DNA from: RGIG4140 sp045632845
Lineage (GTDB): Bacteria; Pseudomonadota; Alphaproteobacteria; CAAHEQ01; UBA3637
Assembly (NCBI GenBank): GCA_045632845.1
Contig: JAZQXL010000002.1
Location: 19,140 to 83,139 of the forward strand
Length of the DNA stretch: 64,000 nucleotides
Direction: 5' to 3'
Below the pieces are notes generated by a model. It saw only the letters and a list, made by a program, of their open reading frames with translations, was not told the origin of the DNA and made no database searches. Position 1 is the first letter of the stretch, and every line of letters starts with the position of its first letter. Positions 33,251 through 42,532 of this stretch are shown one piece after another. The translations under genes and the position numbers were made by a program.

Positions 33251-34546
33251 TTATGCTTCAATTTTTGTGCGAACAACGGTAAGTTCTGGTAAAAGTTCAA
33301 TTATTTCAGGTGGTAGTGGAATTTCAATTGCTTGACCAAGGTGCCCTGATGAAATAACTTCAGCTTCATTTCCTGTGCGGTGGTCATAAAAATCACCAAC
33401 AGTTATTTGAATTGGGTCTAATTTAAATGGAGATAAAAATTCAAGGACCATTCCTTTTTGAATTTTGTGTTTAATTTCCATTATGATTCTGCCATCTTTT
33501 GTGCCTTTTACAAGACCAGCATAACGCCAAGATCCAAGACTTGCAGAAACATCATAATTATGAGCTTCTGGTCCTGCATTGCCATCTAAGAAACCAACAG
33601 TATACCCTCTGGATTGAAGAGTCATGAGTTCATCCATATATTTATCTGGGTTCCAATTTTCAGGATCGTTGAACCAATCATCAATGGCATGTCTATATGT
33701 TCTGGCAGTAATGGCGGCATAATATTCAGACTTGTTACGACCTTCAATTTTAAAAGAATCAATCCCAATTGGGAGCAAATCATTCAATCTTGGAAGCCAA
33801 CAAAGATCTCTTGAATTCATGATATATGTGCCGTTTTCATCTTCATCAATGCGCATTAATTCACCAAGGCGTGTTTCTTCTTCAATATAATAAGATGAAT
33901 CATTATTTGGTTTACAAGGTTCGGATTCATAAATTTTGTATCGCCATCTGCAAGAGTGGGCACAATTTCCTTTATTTGCACTTCTTCCTGTCATAAAGTT
34001 AGAAAGTAAACATCTGCCTGAATAACTGACGCATAATGCGCCATGAACAAATGTTTCAATTTTAATATCCGGGCAGGATTCTCTAATTTCTTTAATTTCA
34101 TGAAGGGGAACTTCTCTGCCAAGAACGCAAAGAGAAGCACCTTGTTGTTTCCAAAAGTTAACCGTGAGCGTTGAGCAGACATTGGCTTGTGTTGAAATGT
34201 GCAAGGCAAGAGTTGGAATTTCTTCTTTAATTCTGGCAAAAACACCTGGGTCTGCTACAATAACACCATCTGGGTTTAGATCTTTTAATAAAGTGATGAA
34301 ATTTTCAACCCGTTCAATATCTTTGTTATGTGTAAATAAGTTAACAGTTAGATAAACCTTTTTACCCAAACTATGTGCATAATCGATTCCTTCCTTCATC
34401 TCTTCAGCGGTAAAAGAGATTTTGTTTCTAAGGCAAACGCCTGGCATGCCGGCATAAACAGCGTCCGCACCATATAAAAATGCAGTTTTTAAACGATTGA
34501 GAGAGCCTGCTGGCAACAAAAGTTCTGGTTTTTTAATTGGTTTCAT
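33251..34546 (-). CDS. U32-family tRNA hydroxylation protein (TrhP/YegQ-like)
   Basis: This 431-residue protein belongs to the peptidase U32 family. Members TrhP and RlhA hydroxylate RNA; TrhP (YegQ) makes 5-hydroxyuridine at tRNA position 34. The start ELLLPAGSLNRLKTAFLYGA and the signature HGALCVSYSGRCLLSNF, then ANKGNCAHSCRWRY with its cysteines, are clear. The cysteines probably hold an iron-sulfur cluster. The length and domain order fit TrhP. The start is placed at 34546 after GAAGGATG; longer in-frame starts (34597, 34576) lie at or before the predicted transcription start. Confidence 0.88.
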   Translation of the reverse strand: MKPIKKPELLLPAGSLNRLKTAFLYGADAVYAGMPGVCLRNKISFTAEEMKEGIDYAHSLGKKVYLTVNLFTHNKDIERVENFITLLKDLNPDGVIVADPGVFARIKEEIPTLALHISTQANVCSTLTVNFWKQQGASLCVLGREVPLHEIKEIRESCPDIKIETFVHGALCVSYSGRCLLSNFMTGRSANKGNCAHSCRWRYKIYESEPCKPNNDSSYYIEEETRLGELMRIDEDENGTYIMNSRDLCWLPRLNDLLPIGIDSFKIEGRNKSEYYAAITARTYRHAIDDWFNDPENWNPDKYMDELMTLQSRGYTVGFLDGNAGPEAHNYDVSASLGSWRYAGLVKGTKDGRIIMEIKHKIQKGMVLEFLSPFKLDPIQITVGDFYDHRTGNEAEVISSGHLGQAIEIPLPPEIIELLPELTVVRTKIEA

Positions 34547-34576
34547 AATGCATCCTTCTCTTGTTAAGTTTTGCAT

Positions 34577-34605
34577 ATTATAGTCTTTTTTTTGCAAAAA
34601 AGCAA
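34577..34605 (-). promoter_or_regulatory. Promoter of the U32 gene
   Basis: On the minus strand TTGCTT (34605-34600), 17 bases, TATAAT (34582-34577). Transcription would begin near 34570, which supports the start codon at 34546. Confidence 0.65.
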
Positions 34606-34612
34606 AAAAATA

Positions 34613-34642
34613 TTACACTTTTTGAAGATTTTGTTTTATAAT
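34613..34642 (+). promoter_or_regulatory. Promoter of gpmI
   Basis: TTACAC (34613-34618), 18 bases, TATAAT (34637-34642). Confidence 0.55.
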
Positions 34643-34726
34643 ACCGCACAAGTTTAAAAAAAAGGTATCTACTTGAAAATTTTAAATAGACACCCTTTAT
34701 GTTTTAAGTATAAGAAAGGAAATCGT

Positions 34727-36256
34727 ATGACAAGACAAAAACCTGTTGTTTTATGTATTTTAGATGGTTGGGGGTTTCGTGAAGAAACTGCCTTTAATGC
34801 AATTGAAGAAGGCAAAACACCAGTATGGCATGAATTGGTTAAAACAAGCCCAAGTTGTATGCTCAAAACATCTGGTTTAGATGTGGGGCTTCCAAACGGT
34901 CAAATGGGCAACTCTGAAGTTGGTCACACAAACTTGGGGGCAGGTCGTGTTGTTTTGCAAGATTTACCTCGCATTGATAAAGCAATTGAAACACATACTC
35001 TTGATACAAATCCAGTATTGGTTGATTTGATTGATACGTTGAAAAAAACAAATGGCGCTTGTCACTTGATGGGGCTTGTTGGCACAGGTGGGGTTCATGC
35101 GCAACAATCACATATTTTAGCATTAGCGGGAATTTTGGATCAAGCAGGTGTTCAAGTTTGGTTGCACTGTTTTATGGATGGTCGTGACACAGCTCCAGAT
35201 TCTGGTCGTGGATTTGTTAAAGATTTGGAAACAGCTATTGAACCAATGAAAAACGTTAAAATCGCAACTGTATCTGGCCGTTATTATGCTATGGATCGTG
35301 ATAATCGTTGGGAACGTGTTGATTTGGCTTATCAAGCATTGGTTGATGCCAAAGGGGAACGTTATGCAACGGCAGATGAAGCTATTCAAGCTTCTTATGA
35401 CAAAGAAGTTTATGATGAATTTATCATTCCATGTGTGATTGGTGATTATCAAGGTATGCAAGATGGGGATGGTCTCATTATGGCAAACTATCGTTCTGAT
35501 AGAGCTCGTGAAATCACACGTATTTTGTTGCAATCTGATTTTGAAGATGCCCCACGTTGCCGTGTTGTCAAATTTGCATCAGCGGTTGCAATGACTGAAT
35601 ATTCTGTTGAACACAACAAGTGGTTAAAAGTTTTATTCCCACCAGAAGAATTAACAAATATTTTTGGTGAAGTTTTGGCTCAAAATGGGTTGAAACAATT
35701 ACGTATTGCAGAAACTGAAAAGTATGCTCACGTTACCTTCTTCTTCAATGGTGGAAAAGAAACATTATTCCCAAATGAAGAAAGAATTTTAATCCCAAGT
35801 CCAAAAGTGGCTACATATGATTTAAAACCAGAAATGTCAGCTTTTGAAGTGACTGACAAATTGGTTGATGCAATTAATAATGATACTTTTGATGTGATTA
35901 TTGTTAACTATGCAAATGGGGATATGGTTGGTCATACAGGGGTGATGGATGCAGCCATCAAAGCTGTTGAAGCTGTTGACACATGCTTGGGCAGAGTGGT
36001 TGATGCTGTCAAAGCCAAAGATGGTGTCATTTTTGTAACAGCCGATCATGGAAATGCTGAACGCATGAAAGATGAAACAACAGGCGCTCCATATACGGCT
36101 CATACAAACACACCTGTCAAAGCAGTTCTTGTGAACGCACATGGTGTTAAAGGGTTAAAAGATGGTGCGTTGGCAGATGTGGCTCCAACATTGTTGGATA
36201 TTATGAATATTGCTCAGCCATCTGAAATGACAGGGCACTCATTGATTGAAAAATAA
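34727..36256 (+). CDS. gpmI: Cofactor-independent phosphoglycerate mutase
   Basis: This 509-residue enzyme interconverts 3- and 2-phosphoglycerate in glycolysis and needs two manganese ions. Asp13 in LDGWG is a metal ligand, and Ser63 in MGNSEVGHTNLG is the phosphoserine nucleophile. Others are CFMDGRDTAPDSG, MANYRSDRAREI, NYANGDMVGHTG and TADHGNAE. The start is at ATG 34727 (after AGAAAGGAA); a frame extension upstream to 34673 is rejected because the ribosome binding site lies inside it. Length is typical. Confidence 0.97.
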   Translation: MTRQKPVVLCILDGWGFREETAFNAIEEGKTPVWHELVKTSPSCMLKTSGLDVGLPNGQMGNSEVGHTNLGAGRVVLQDLPRIDKAIETHTLDTNPVLVDLIDTLKKTNGACHLMGLVGTGGVHAQQSHILALAGILDQAGVQVWLHCFMDGRDTAPDSGRGFVKDLETAIEPMKNVKIATVSGRYYAMDRDNRWERVDLAYQALVDAKGERYATADEAIQASYDKEVYDEFIIPCVIGDYQGMQDGDGLIMANYRSDRAREITRILLQSDFEDAPRCRVVKFASAVAMTEYSVEHNKWLKVLFPPEELTNIFGEVLAQNGLKQLRIAETEKYAHVTFFFNGGKETLFPNEERILIPSPKVATYDLKPEMSAFEVTDKLVDAINNDTFDVIIVNYANGDMVGHTGVMDAAIKAVEAVDTCLGRVVDAVKAKDGVIFVTADHGNAERMKDETTGAPYTAHTNTPVKAVLVNAHGVKGLKDGALADVAPTLLDIMNIAQPSEMTGHSLIEK

Positions 36257-36280
36257 GAGAAATAATTTTTGAATAATTAT

Positions 36281-36312
36281 AAAAAAAAGGGGCTTTTTAG
36301 CCTCTTTTTTTT
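36281..36312 (+). terminator. Terminator after gpmI
   Basis: AAAAAAGGGGCT pairs with AGCCTCTTTTTT (one G-T pair), followed by a T run. Confidence 0.85.
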
Positions 36313-36620
36313 GTGCCTTTTGGGATAAAATAGTCTCTTTTTTTTGAGCCTTTTTGCAGGCGAAATTCAAAAAAAATCAAAAAATCACGATTTTTGGACA
36401 ATTTTTAGATAAAAAATAATCCTTATTTTTCAATGTATTTTAAGAAAAGTTTAAAAAAACATAAATTTTTTTTGGGAATTTTTGGCCTCAAAAGTCAAAA
36501 CCCGTGGTATAATAAAAGTATGGGAGAAGGGTTATCATTGTATGAAGTGTAATTTTTCCCACCACAATTAACAAAAGGATACACCATGTAAACATTTTTT
36601 TATTTTTAAGGAGGCATCTT
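36313..36620 (+). other. Long intergenic leader of the autotransporter gene
   Basis: This stretch contains no gene. An extended -10 (TGG TATAAT, TATAAT at 36508-36513) places the start of transcription near 36520, giving a leader of about 100 bases. Within the leader are a ten-codon open frame that would begin right at the transcript start (36520-36552, MGEGLSLYEV) and, at 36586-36591, an ATG immediately followed by TAA, with AAAAGGA seven bases before it. The true start (36621) has AAGGAGG upstream. The part 36313-36500 is AT-rich with short inverted repeats such as AAAAATCACGATTTTT and no visible promoter. Confidence 0.5.
36505..36513 (+). promoter_or_regulatory. Extended -10 promoter of the autotransporter gene
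   Basis: TGG followed by TATAAT (36508-36513). No good -35 box is seen at 16-18 bases, so an extended -10 or an activator is expected. Confidence 0.6.
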
Positions 36621-39600
36621 ATGCAAAACTTATCAAGAACCGCTCTTAAAGAGCTTAAAAAACGTTATCTCAACATTTTAAAAAAGTGCTTCCTTGCGAA
36701 TTTAATGGCGTTTTTATGCGTGACACTTGCCACCCCCGCTACAGCTGGTGAAGATAGCTTGGTAAATTATCATGAAAAAACATATACCTCTGATGTCACG
36801 TTTGAGGATCTAGAGTCCAGTAGCTTTGCTGGGGCGATTCTTAATAGAGGCACCATCACGTTTGGCGAAAATTCGACAGCTACCTTCACGAACAACTCGG
36901 CATTTCACAGCGGTGGGGCGATTGATAATGATGGTGGCACCATCACGTTTGGCGAAAGTTCGACAGCGACTTTCACAGGCAACTCGGCATCTACCTTTGG
37001 TGGGGCGATTTATAATGAGGGGAGCATCACGTTTGGTGTGGAGTCAACCAACACATTCATAGAAAACACAGCATCTTCCGGTGGGGCAATTTATAATTAT
37101 GAGGGCGCCATCACATTTGCTGAAGGCTCAATCAACTCATTCAGTAAAAATACAGCAAAATCTGGTGGGGCGATTGATAATGATGGTGGCACAATCACGT
37201 TTGGTGTGGAGTCAACCAATACATTCACAAACAACACATCATCATCTTCCTATGGTGGGGCAATTTATAATTATGAGGGCGCCATCACATTTGCTGAAGG
37301 CTCAATCAACTCATTCAGTAAAAATACAGCAAAATCTGGTGGGGCGATTTATATTGATGGTGGTGACATCACATTTGGAGCGGATTCAACAGCGACTTTC
37401 ACGGGTAACTCAGCATCTTGGGATGGTGGGGCGATTGATAATGGAGGCACCATCACGTTTGGTGGGGATGCGACTTTTACAAACAACACAGCATCTTCCG
37501 GTGGGGCGATTTATAATGAGGGCACCATCACGTTTGGAGCGGATTCAACAGTGACTTTCACAAACAACACGTCATCTTCCAAAGGTGGGGCGATTTATAA
37601 TTATGATGCTTTCATCACGTTTGGTGGGGATGCGACTTTCACAAACAACTCAGCATCCTATGGTGGGGCGATTTGGAATAGTATTAACGAAGATATTGAT
37701 TTTGTTGGAAAAGCTACCTTCACGGGTAACTCAGCATCTTGGGATGGTGGGGCGATTGATAATGATGGTGGCACAATCACGTTTGGTGGCGAGACCACTT
37801 TCACGAATAATTCATCATCCTCTGGTGGTGCGATTTATAATGGTAGTAACAGTACCATCACGTTTGGAGCGGATTCGAGTGTATTGTTTAGCAATAACAC
37901 AGCAAATGGTCAGTTAAACGATATTTATAACTATGGCACCATTAACTTTGCACAAGGTGAGGGTAAAGTTGGGACCTTAGACGGCGGTATTTATCAATCT
38001 GGTAGAAACGCAAAAATCAACAAAACAGGCGCAGGGACACTCATTTTGGGTGATAATATAGTGAATGGAGGTAATACAGGATATACATCTCAATTCAACC
38101 AAAGTGATGGTCTCACGATTGCACGTGTGGATAAGCTCAATTTTGCCACAACAAACACCATCACAGGTGGTGAGCTCAGAGTCCATGGGGCTAACTTAGC
38201 CAACCTTAAAGCCAGTGTATCGAGTGGTGCAATGCTCACATATCTAACCACCAATGTGAGTGAACAAATGGTCGCATTGACCGTCAACGGAGCCATCCTT
38301 ACATTCGGCGCCTATACGGATGAGGCGAAGAATGCTGAACTCGCCCTTGTGGCTGATAAAAAGGTACCAAAACTCGATTCAAATGGTGAGGTCGAGTATG
38401 ACACTAACGGTGATATCGTGTATGTATCTTACGATGCTGAGAGCAAACTCCTCACAACGGGTACAATCGACAGAGCGAAATATAAACTCACATCCGATAT
38501 CTCAGGCGCAACAAAAGTCATCTTTAAAGATAGTGATGTCACTATCGCCAGCGGAACGTATAACGCACCTTATGATTTTGAAAACGCAAGAATTGAGAAT
38601 GGAAATACAATAACATTCAATGGCAATACGAGTTTTAAAAATAGTGTTAAATCAGCGGGCAATGGTGGGGCGATTATGAATAGTGGCACCATCACGTTTG
38701 GTGAGGGTTCAAGTGTTTATTTTAACAATAATACCGCTAATGGTGTCGCAAATGACATTTATAACTCTGGCACTATCAACATATTGGGAGAAGTTAAATC
38801 TGATATTCATTTGATAAGTGAGGGTGGCACCATTGGCTTAAAAGCTAAAAAGACAAAAGACACAGATACGGATGGGAAAATCACCTATACAGGGTCATAC
38901 AAGTTAACCAATACAACACTTGACCTTTCAGGTGATGGGGCAAAAGAGGTCACTATTGAGAATTTAACAGTGAGTGGTTCTTCCACCCTCAAATGGGATG
39001 CTGAAATCAAAGATACGGGTGATAGTTATACTGTTGCGAATGATGTTTTAAACTCAACTGCAACAGGACAATTCACCACTGGCACAATAAACGTTATGGG
39101 TGGGAATAAAGGTGAGTGCTATGATGTAATATATAATAAATCCTTATTCGCAGATGGTTCTGTTATTGGTGTTGAAACGGATGGTTTATATAAAACAAAG
39201 GATATTACGAATGGGATTTCAATCAACTTTGTTGCATTACCAAAAACATTGGGTGAAGTGTTGCGTTCCACAACGGCATCAACACTTGATTTTGGGGATT
39301 ATGTTACTGTTAATGAGGGGGAAACTCTTAACTATGGCATCTCAGAAAAAGATTTGCAAAGTGGATCGATGGGTGAACTTGGCAGTGGTGAAAAGATCAT
39401 CCGTGGAGCAACGGATAAAGCTTCTGATACCGTTATTAATGCCAATGGTGTTGGTCAGATATTTTATTTAGGGTCTGGGGATAAATTAATATTAGAGAAT
39501 TTAACCATCGCTAGTGCTAAATCATCTTCTGATGCTGGGGCGATTTATAATTACCGGAATTACGCAGGCTCAGTGACCTTGAACAATGTGGTATTTGCAA

Positions 39601-42467
39601 ACAACACATCATCTTCCTATGGTGGGGCGATTGGGAATATTGGCACCATCACGTTTGGTGGCGATGCCACCTTCACGGGTAACTCGGCAGATTCTGGTGG
39701 TGCGATTTATAATACGCAAGGAACCATCATGCTTGGTGGAGATACTACCTTCAAAGGTAACTCGGCATCTACCTCTGGTGGGGTGATTTATAATTATTAT
39801 GGTGGCACTATCACGTTTGGTGGAGATACTACCTTCAAAGGTAACTCGGCATCTACCTCTGGTGGGGCGATTTATAATACGCAAGGAACCATCACGTTTG
39901 GTGAGGGTTCGAGTGTTTATTTTAACAATAATACCGCTAATGGTGTCGCAAATGACATCTATAATAGCAATGGCGCCATCAACATATTGGGAGAGGTTAA
40001 ATCTGATATTCATTTGGTGAGTAAAGGTGGCTCCATTGGGTTAAAAGCCAAAGATACAGATGGTGATGGTAAAGTCACCTATGGTGGGTCATATAATTTG
40101 ACTAACTCAGCAAGACTTGACCTTTCAGATGATGGGATAAAAGAAGTCACTATTGAGAACTTGTCTGGCAGTGGTGCAAGTCTTATGATCGATGCTCTCT
40201 TTACCAAAGATACAGATGGTTCTATCACAATGACAGCTGATAAGTTGAACTCAGAAAATGCCTATCAATTTAATGGTGTAACGGTTAAGATGAGTGGACA
40301 AGAACTGTTAAATGCAATTTTGTCAGGATTGACCCTAGATCAAACGGGTAATATCAACCCAGCTATCGAATATAAGACGAGTATTTTGGGTGGTAATGCC
40401 ACATTAAAAAGTGCAAAGACATCACAGTTGAGCACAACATCACCCTATATTTATCAGATGGTCACATCAGGTCAAGACTTGACGGTGACTGCAACAAAAT
40501 TAGCAAACAACGTAACACCGCTTGAATATTTAGCAAACTATGCTGGGGATAGTACTTTACAGTTTGATACTGGCTCTGGCGCCTTAAATGCCTCCAAGGT
40601 GCTTGAACCATTATCAACGGGGACAAAGACTATCCTCGGCGCCTCAGATGATGCAAGTGAAAGTGTCATTGAAGGGGTAGGACAAAACTTATTTGTGGTG
40701 GACAAGGCAGACACAATACTTGAGATGAAAGATCTTTCAATTAGAGGTGTTGGCACAGCCATCGACAATCAAGCTGGCAGTGTAGCACTTGACAATGTTA
40801 TCATCAAAGACACTGTTGGTGACACAGCTCTTAAGAATGGGTCAATCTTAAGCCTTAAAGATGTAACAATTGACAAAGCTGTTGAAAACACAGGTTCAAT
40901 TGTGGGTGAAGGAAGACTTGCTTTGAGCAGTTTAACAGGTTCAGGAACGCTCACAATGAACAACGCAGTGTTGGATGTGGCAGATAAGTTTGAAACAACA
41001 AATAAAATTGTTGCAAACAATGTGACACTTGATGGCAAGGGGACAAGTGAAATCCACTTTGCCGATCTTGAGATCGCCAAAGACTCAACGCTTGATATCA
41101 AGACATTACAAGCAACAGCAAACACTCTCACGGTGCGAGAAAATGCAACCCTTGGCATCACCTTAAATGGCTTGGGTGAATATGGAACAATGAAGGCCGA
41201 AGAAATCTTTGCAGAAAATGATGCAAAAGTCCACTTGAGCTTGGGGGATAACTTCTCTGGTGGTGTGTTTGATGTGTTTAAAGGCTCAAAAGGAGCAGGT
41301 GATCTTGAACTTGTTCATAACAATGTGTACAACGTGGTTGAGGTGGAAGAGGGTAAATACTCCTTTATGGCAAAAGATAAAGAATCTCTTCAAGAATCAC
41401 TTGGTACAACGGACATAGAAACAGACATTGCCAATGCATTAACAGGTGGAACAAGCACAGATAATGCACAGTTTGAACAAGCGCAAAAAGAATTGCTTGT
41501 AGGACTTCAATCACAAAACAAAGGCACTGTTTTGAAAGCAAAACGCGCATTGAATGCTTTAGGTGCTAGAAGCACATCCATCTATCAAGCGCAAGCAACT
41601 GCTCAATTTACACAAATGCATACACTGATTAGTCAAATGCTCATGAATGCAACAGCACCAATCTTTGGTCATGCTGGAGGGGAAGATCCTGCCAGAGCCA
41701 CAGTTTATGTGAAAGGGTTGTATGACAGAGTTAACTCTTTGGCTGGAGATGGATTCCGTATGCGCTCAAAAGGGGCTGTCTTGGGAGTTCAATCTGCATT
41801 GACAGAAGATTTAACTGTTGGTGTTGGATATGCGGGTATTAATACAATTGCAAAAGAAGATCTCAGACGCACAGAGGTTAATACAAACACAGGGTTCATC
41901 TCAGCACAATATCAACCAAATAACTGGTGGATGAGTGGTGTATTAACATATTCACGCAGTCAGTATGAAGAAGAAAAACAAGTTCTTTCAACCAAAGGTA
42001 AAGCAACTTATGATGTGGACTCTGTCGGTGCTCAAATCACAACGGGATACAACATCAAGCTTGATAACTGGATTATCACCCCAGAAATCGGTGTCCGTTA
42101 CTTGAATGCACGACAAGAAGGATACACCGACAGTATTGGCACCACAGTTGAACGCACAAACTCTGATTTTGTTACAGCAATGGGTGGGTTTAAAGTTGGT
42201 GTTGATTTAAAATGGATCAGACCTCTTGCTGGTGTGATGGTTGGGTATGATGTGATCACAGATGACATCACATCTATTAACACCCTTTCAAACGGACGTA
42301 CGTTCACCATTCAAGGAAAAGCACTCGATCGCCTTAGCACCACTGTTGTGGCAGGGTTTGCAGCTGACCTTGATGAAAATACAACACTCAAACTTGAATA
42401 TTCAGGTAACTATCGTAAAGAATACCTTGATCACTCAGGTATGTTAAGATTAGAGTGGAAGTTTTAA
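36621..42467 (+). CDS. Autotransporter with Pmp-like GGAI/FxxN repeats
   Basis: This is a 1948-residue type V secreted protein. An extended basic signal region is followed by a hydrophobic core cut near ATPATA (about residue 43). Residues about 70-440 and 970-1140 hold about eighteen repeats of the form GGAIYN-x-GTITFG-x-TFTNN-S; these GGAI and FxxN motifs define chlamydial polymorphic membrane proteins. A beta-helix passenger is expected. Residues about 1690-1948 form the outer membrane barrel, and the last residue is Phe (LRLEWKF), as BamA recognition requires. Codon use is visibly richer in G and C than neighbouring genes. Long near-identical DNA repeats lie inside. Role: adhesion or surface variation, inferred. 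Confidence 0.92.
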   Translation: MQNLSRTALKELKKRYLNILKKCFLANLMAFLCVTLATPATAGEDSLVNYHEKTYTSDVTFEDLESSSFAGAILNRGTITFGENSTATFTNNSAFHSGGAIDNDGGTITFGESSTATFTGNSASTFGGAIYNEGSITFGVESTNTFIENTASSGGAIYNYEGAITFAEGSINSFSKNTAKSGGAIDNDGGTITFGVESTNTFTNNTSSSSYGGAIYNYEGAITFAEGSINSFSKNTAKSGGAIYIDGGDITFGADSTATFTGNSASWDGGAIDNGGTITFGGDATFTNNTASSGGAIYNEGTITFGADSTVTFTNNTSSSKGGAIYNYDAFITFGGDATFTNNSASYGGAIWNSINEDIDFVGKATFTGNSASWDGGAIDNDGGTITFGGETTFTNNSSSSGGAIYNGSNSTITFGADSSVLFSNNTANGQLNDIYNYGTINFAQGEGKVGTLDGGIYQSGRNAKINKTGAGTLILGDNIVNGGNTGYTSQFNQSDGLTIARVDKLNFATTNTITGGELRVHGANLANLKASVSSGAMLTYLTTNVSEQMVALTVNGAILTFGAYTDEAKNAELALVADKKVPKLDSNGEVEYDTNGDIVYVSYDAESKLLTTGTIDRAKYKLTSDISGATKVIFKDSDVTIASGTYNAPYDFENARIENGNTITFNGNTSFKNSVKSAGNGGAIMNSGTITFGEGSSVYFNNNTANGVANDIYNSGTINILGEVKSDIHLISEGGTIGLKAKKTKDTDTDGKITYTGSYKLTNTTLDLSGDGAKEVTIENLTVSGSSTLKWDAEIKDTGDSYTVANDVLNSTATGQFTTGTINVMGGNKGECYDVIYNKSLFADGSVIGVETDGLYKTKDITNGISINFVALPKTLGEVLRSTTASTLDFGDYVTVNEGETLNYGISEKDLQSGSMGELGSGEKIIRGATDKASDTVINANGVGQIFYLGSGDKLILENLTIASAKSSSDAGAIYNYRNYAGSVTLNNVVFANNTSSSYGGAIGNIGTITFGGDATFTGNSADSGGAIYNTQGTIMLGGDTTFKGNSASTSGGVIYNYYGGTITFGGDTTFKGNSASTSGGAIYNTQGTITFGEGSSVYFNNNTANGVANDIYNSNGAINILGEVKSDIHLVSKGGSIGLKAKDTDGDGKVTYGGSYNLTNSARLDLSDDGIKEVTIENLSGSGASLMIDALFTKDTDGSITMTADKLNSENAYQFNGVTVKMSGQELLNAILSGLTLDQTGNINPAIEYKTSILGGNATLKSAKTSQLSTTSPYIYQMVTSGQDLTVTATKLANNVTPLEYLANYAGDSTLQFDTGSGALNASKVLEPLSTGTKTILGASDDASESVIEGVGQNLFVVDKADTILEMKDLSIRGVGTAIDNQAGSVALDNVIIKDTVGDTALKNGSILSLKDVTIDKAVENTGSIVGEGRLALSSLTGSGTLTMNNAVLDVADKFETTNKIVANNVTLDGKGTSEIHFADLEIAKDSTLDIKTLQATANTLTVRENATLGITLNGLGEYGTMKAEEIFAENDAKVHLSLGDNFSGGVFDVFKGSKGAGDLELVHNNVYNVVEVEEGKYSFMAKDKESLQESLGTTDIETDIANALTGGTSTDNAQFEQAQKELLVGLQSQNKGTVLKAKRALNALGARSTSIYQAQATAQFTQMHTLISQMLMNATAPIFGHAGGEDPARATVYVKGLYDRVNSLAGDGFRMRSKGAVLGVQSALTEDLTVGVGYAGINTIAKEDLRRTEVNTNTGFISAQYQPNNWWMSGVLTYSRSQYEEEKQVLSTKGKATYDVDSVGAQITTGYNIKLDNWIITPEIGVRYLNARQEGYTDSIGTTVERTNSDFVTAMGGFKVGVDLKWIRPLAGVMVGYDVITDDITSINTLSNGRTFTIQGKALDRLSTTVVAGFAADLDENTTLKLEYSGNYRKEYLDHSGMLRLEWKF
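37080..37175 (+). repeat. Autotransporter exact repeat, first copy
   Basis: This 96-base block is identical to 37254-37349. The offset is 174 bases (58 codons), so the reading frame is kept. It encodes one GGAIYN/TFAEGSINSFSKN unit. Confidence 0.9.
37254..37349 (+). repeat. Autotransporter exact repeat, second copy
   Basis: Identical to 37080-37175 over 96 bases. Confidence 0.9.
38688..38962 (+). repeat. Autotransporter segmental duplication, first copy
   Basis: This block (ITFGEGSSVYFNNNTANG, then a strand-rich spacer) is repeated at 39888-40159. The first 60 bases differ at one position only and the copies diverge further along. The offset is 1200 bases at the left end and 1197 at the right end. 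Confidence 0.8.
39733..39783 (+). repeat. Short tandem exact repeat in the autotransporter gene
   Basis: These 51 bases are identical to 39817-39867, an 84-base period (28 codons). Confidence 0.85.
39888..40159 (+). repeat. Autotransporter segmental duplication, second copy
   Basis: Second copy of the block at 38688-38962, with in-frame three-base length differences. Confidence 0.8.
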
Positions 42468-42486
42468 AGGGGATTTTCAAAGAAAA

Positions 42487-42520
42487 AAACAGACCCCTTC
42501 AATTTGAAGGGGTCTGTTTG
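42487..42520. terminator. Bidirectional terminator
   Basis: A perfect stem of about 14 base pairs (AAACAGACCCCTTC with GAAGGGGTCTGTTT) lies between the convergent autotransporter and glycosyltransferase genes. Confidence 0.9.
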
Positions 42521-42532
42521 TATATGAAAAAT

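Noticed and set aside
34673..34726. Upstream extension of gpmI
   Set aside because: The AGAAAGGAA ribosome binding site lies inside it and the family start is at MTRQKPVVL.
37081..37554. Alternative-frame long open frames inside the autotransporter repeats (also 36826-37062, 37585-37917 and 39586-39786)
   Set aside because: They mirror the repeat period of the real frame, have no ribosome binding sites and give repetitive basic peptides.
36621..42467. Possible CRISPR-like array from the regular repeats
   Set aside because: The repeats are coding, in frame, and not separated by unique spacers of constant length; no cas genes are present.
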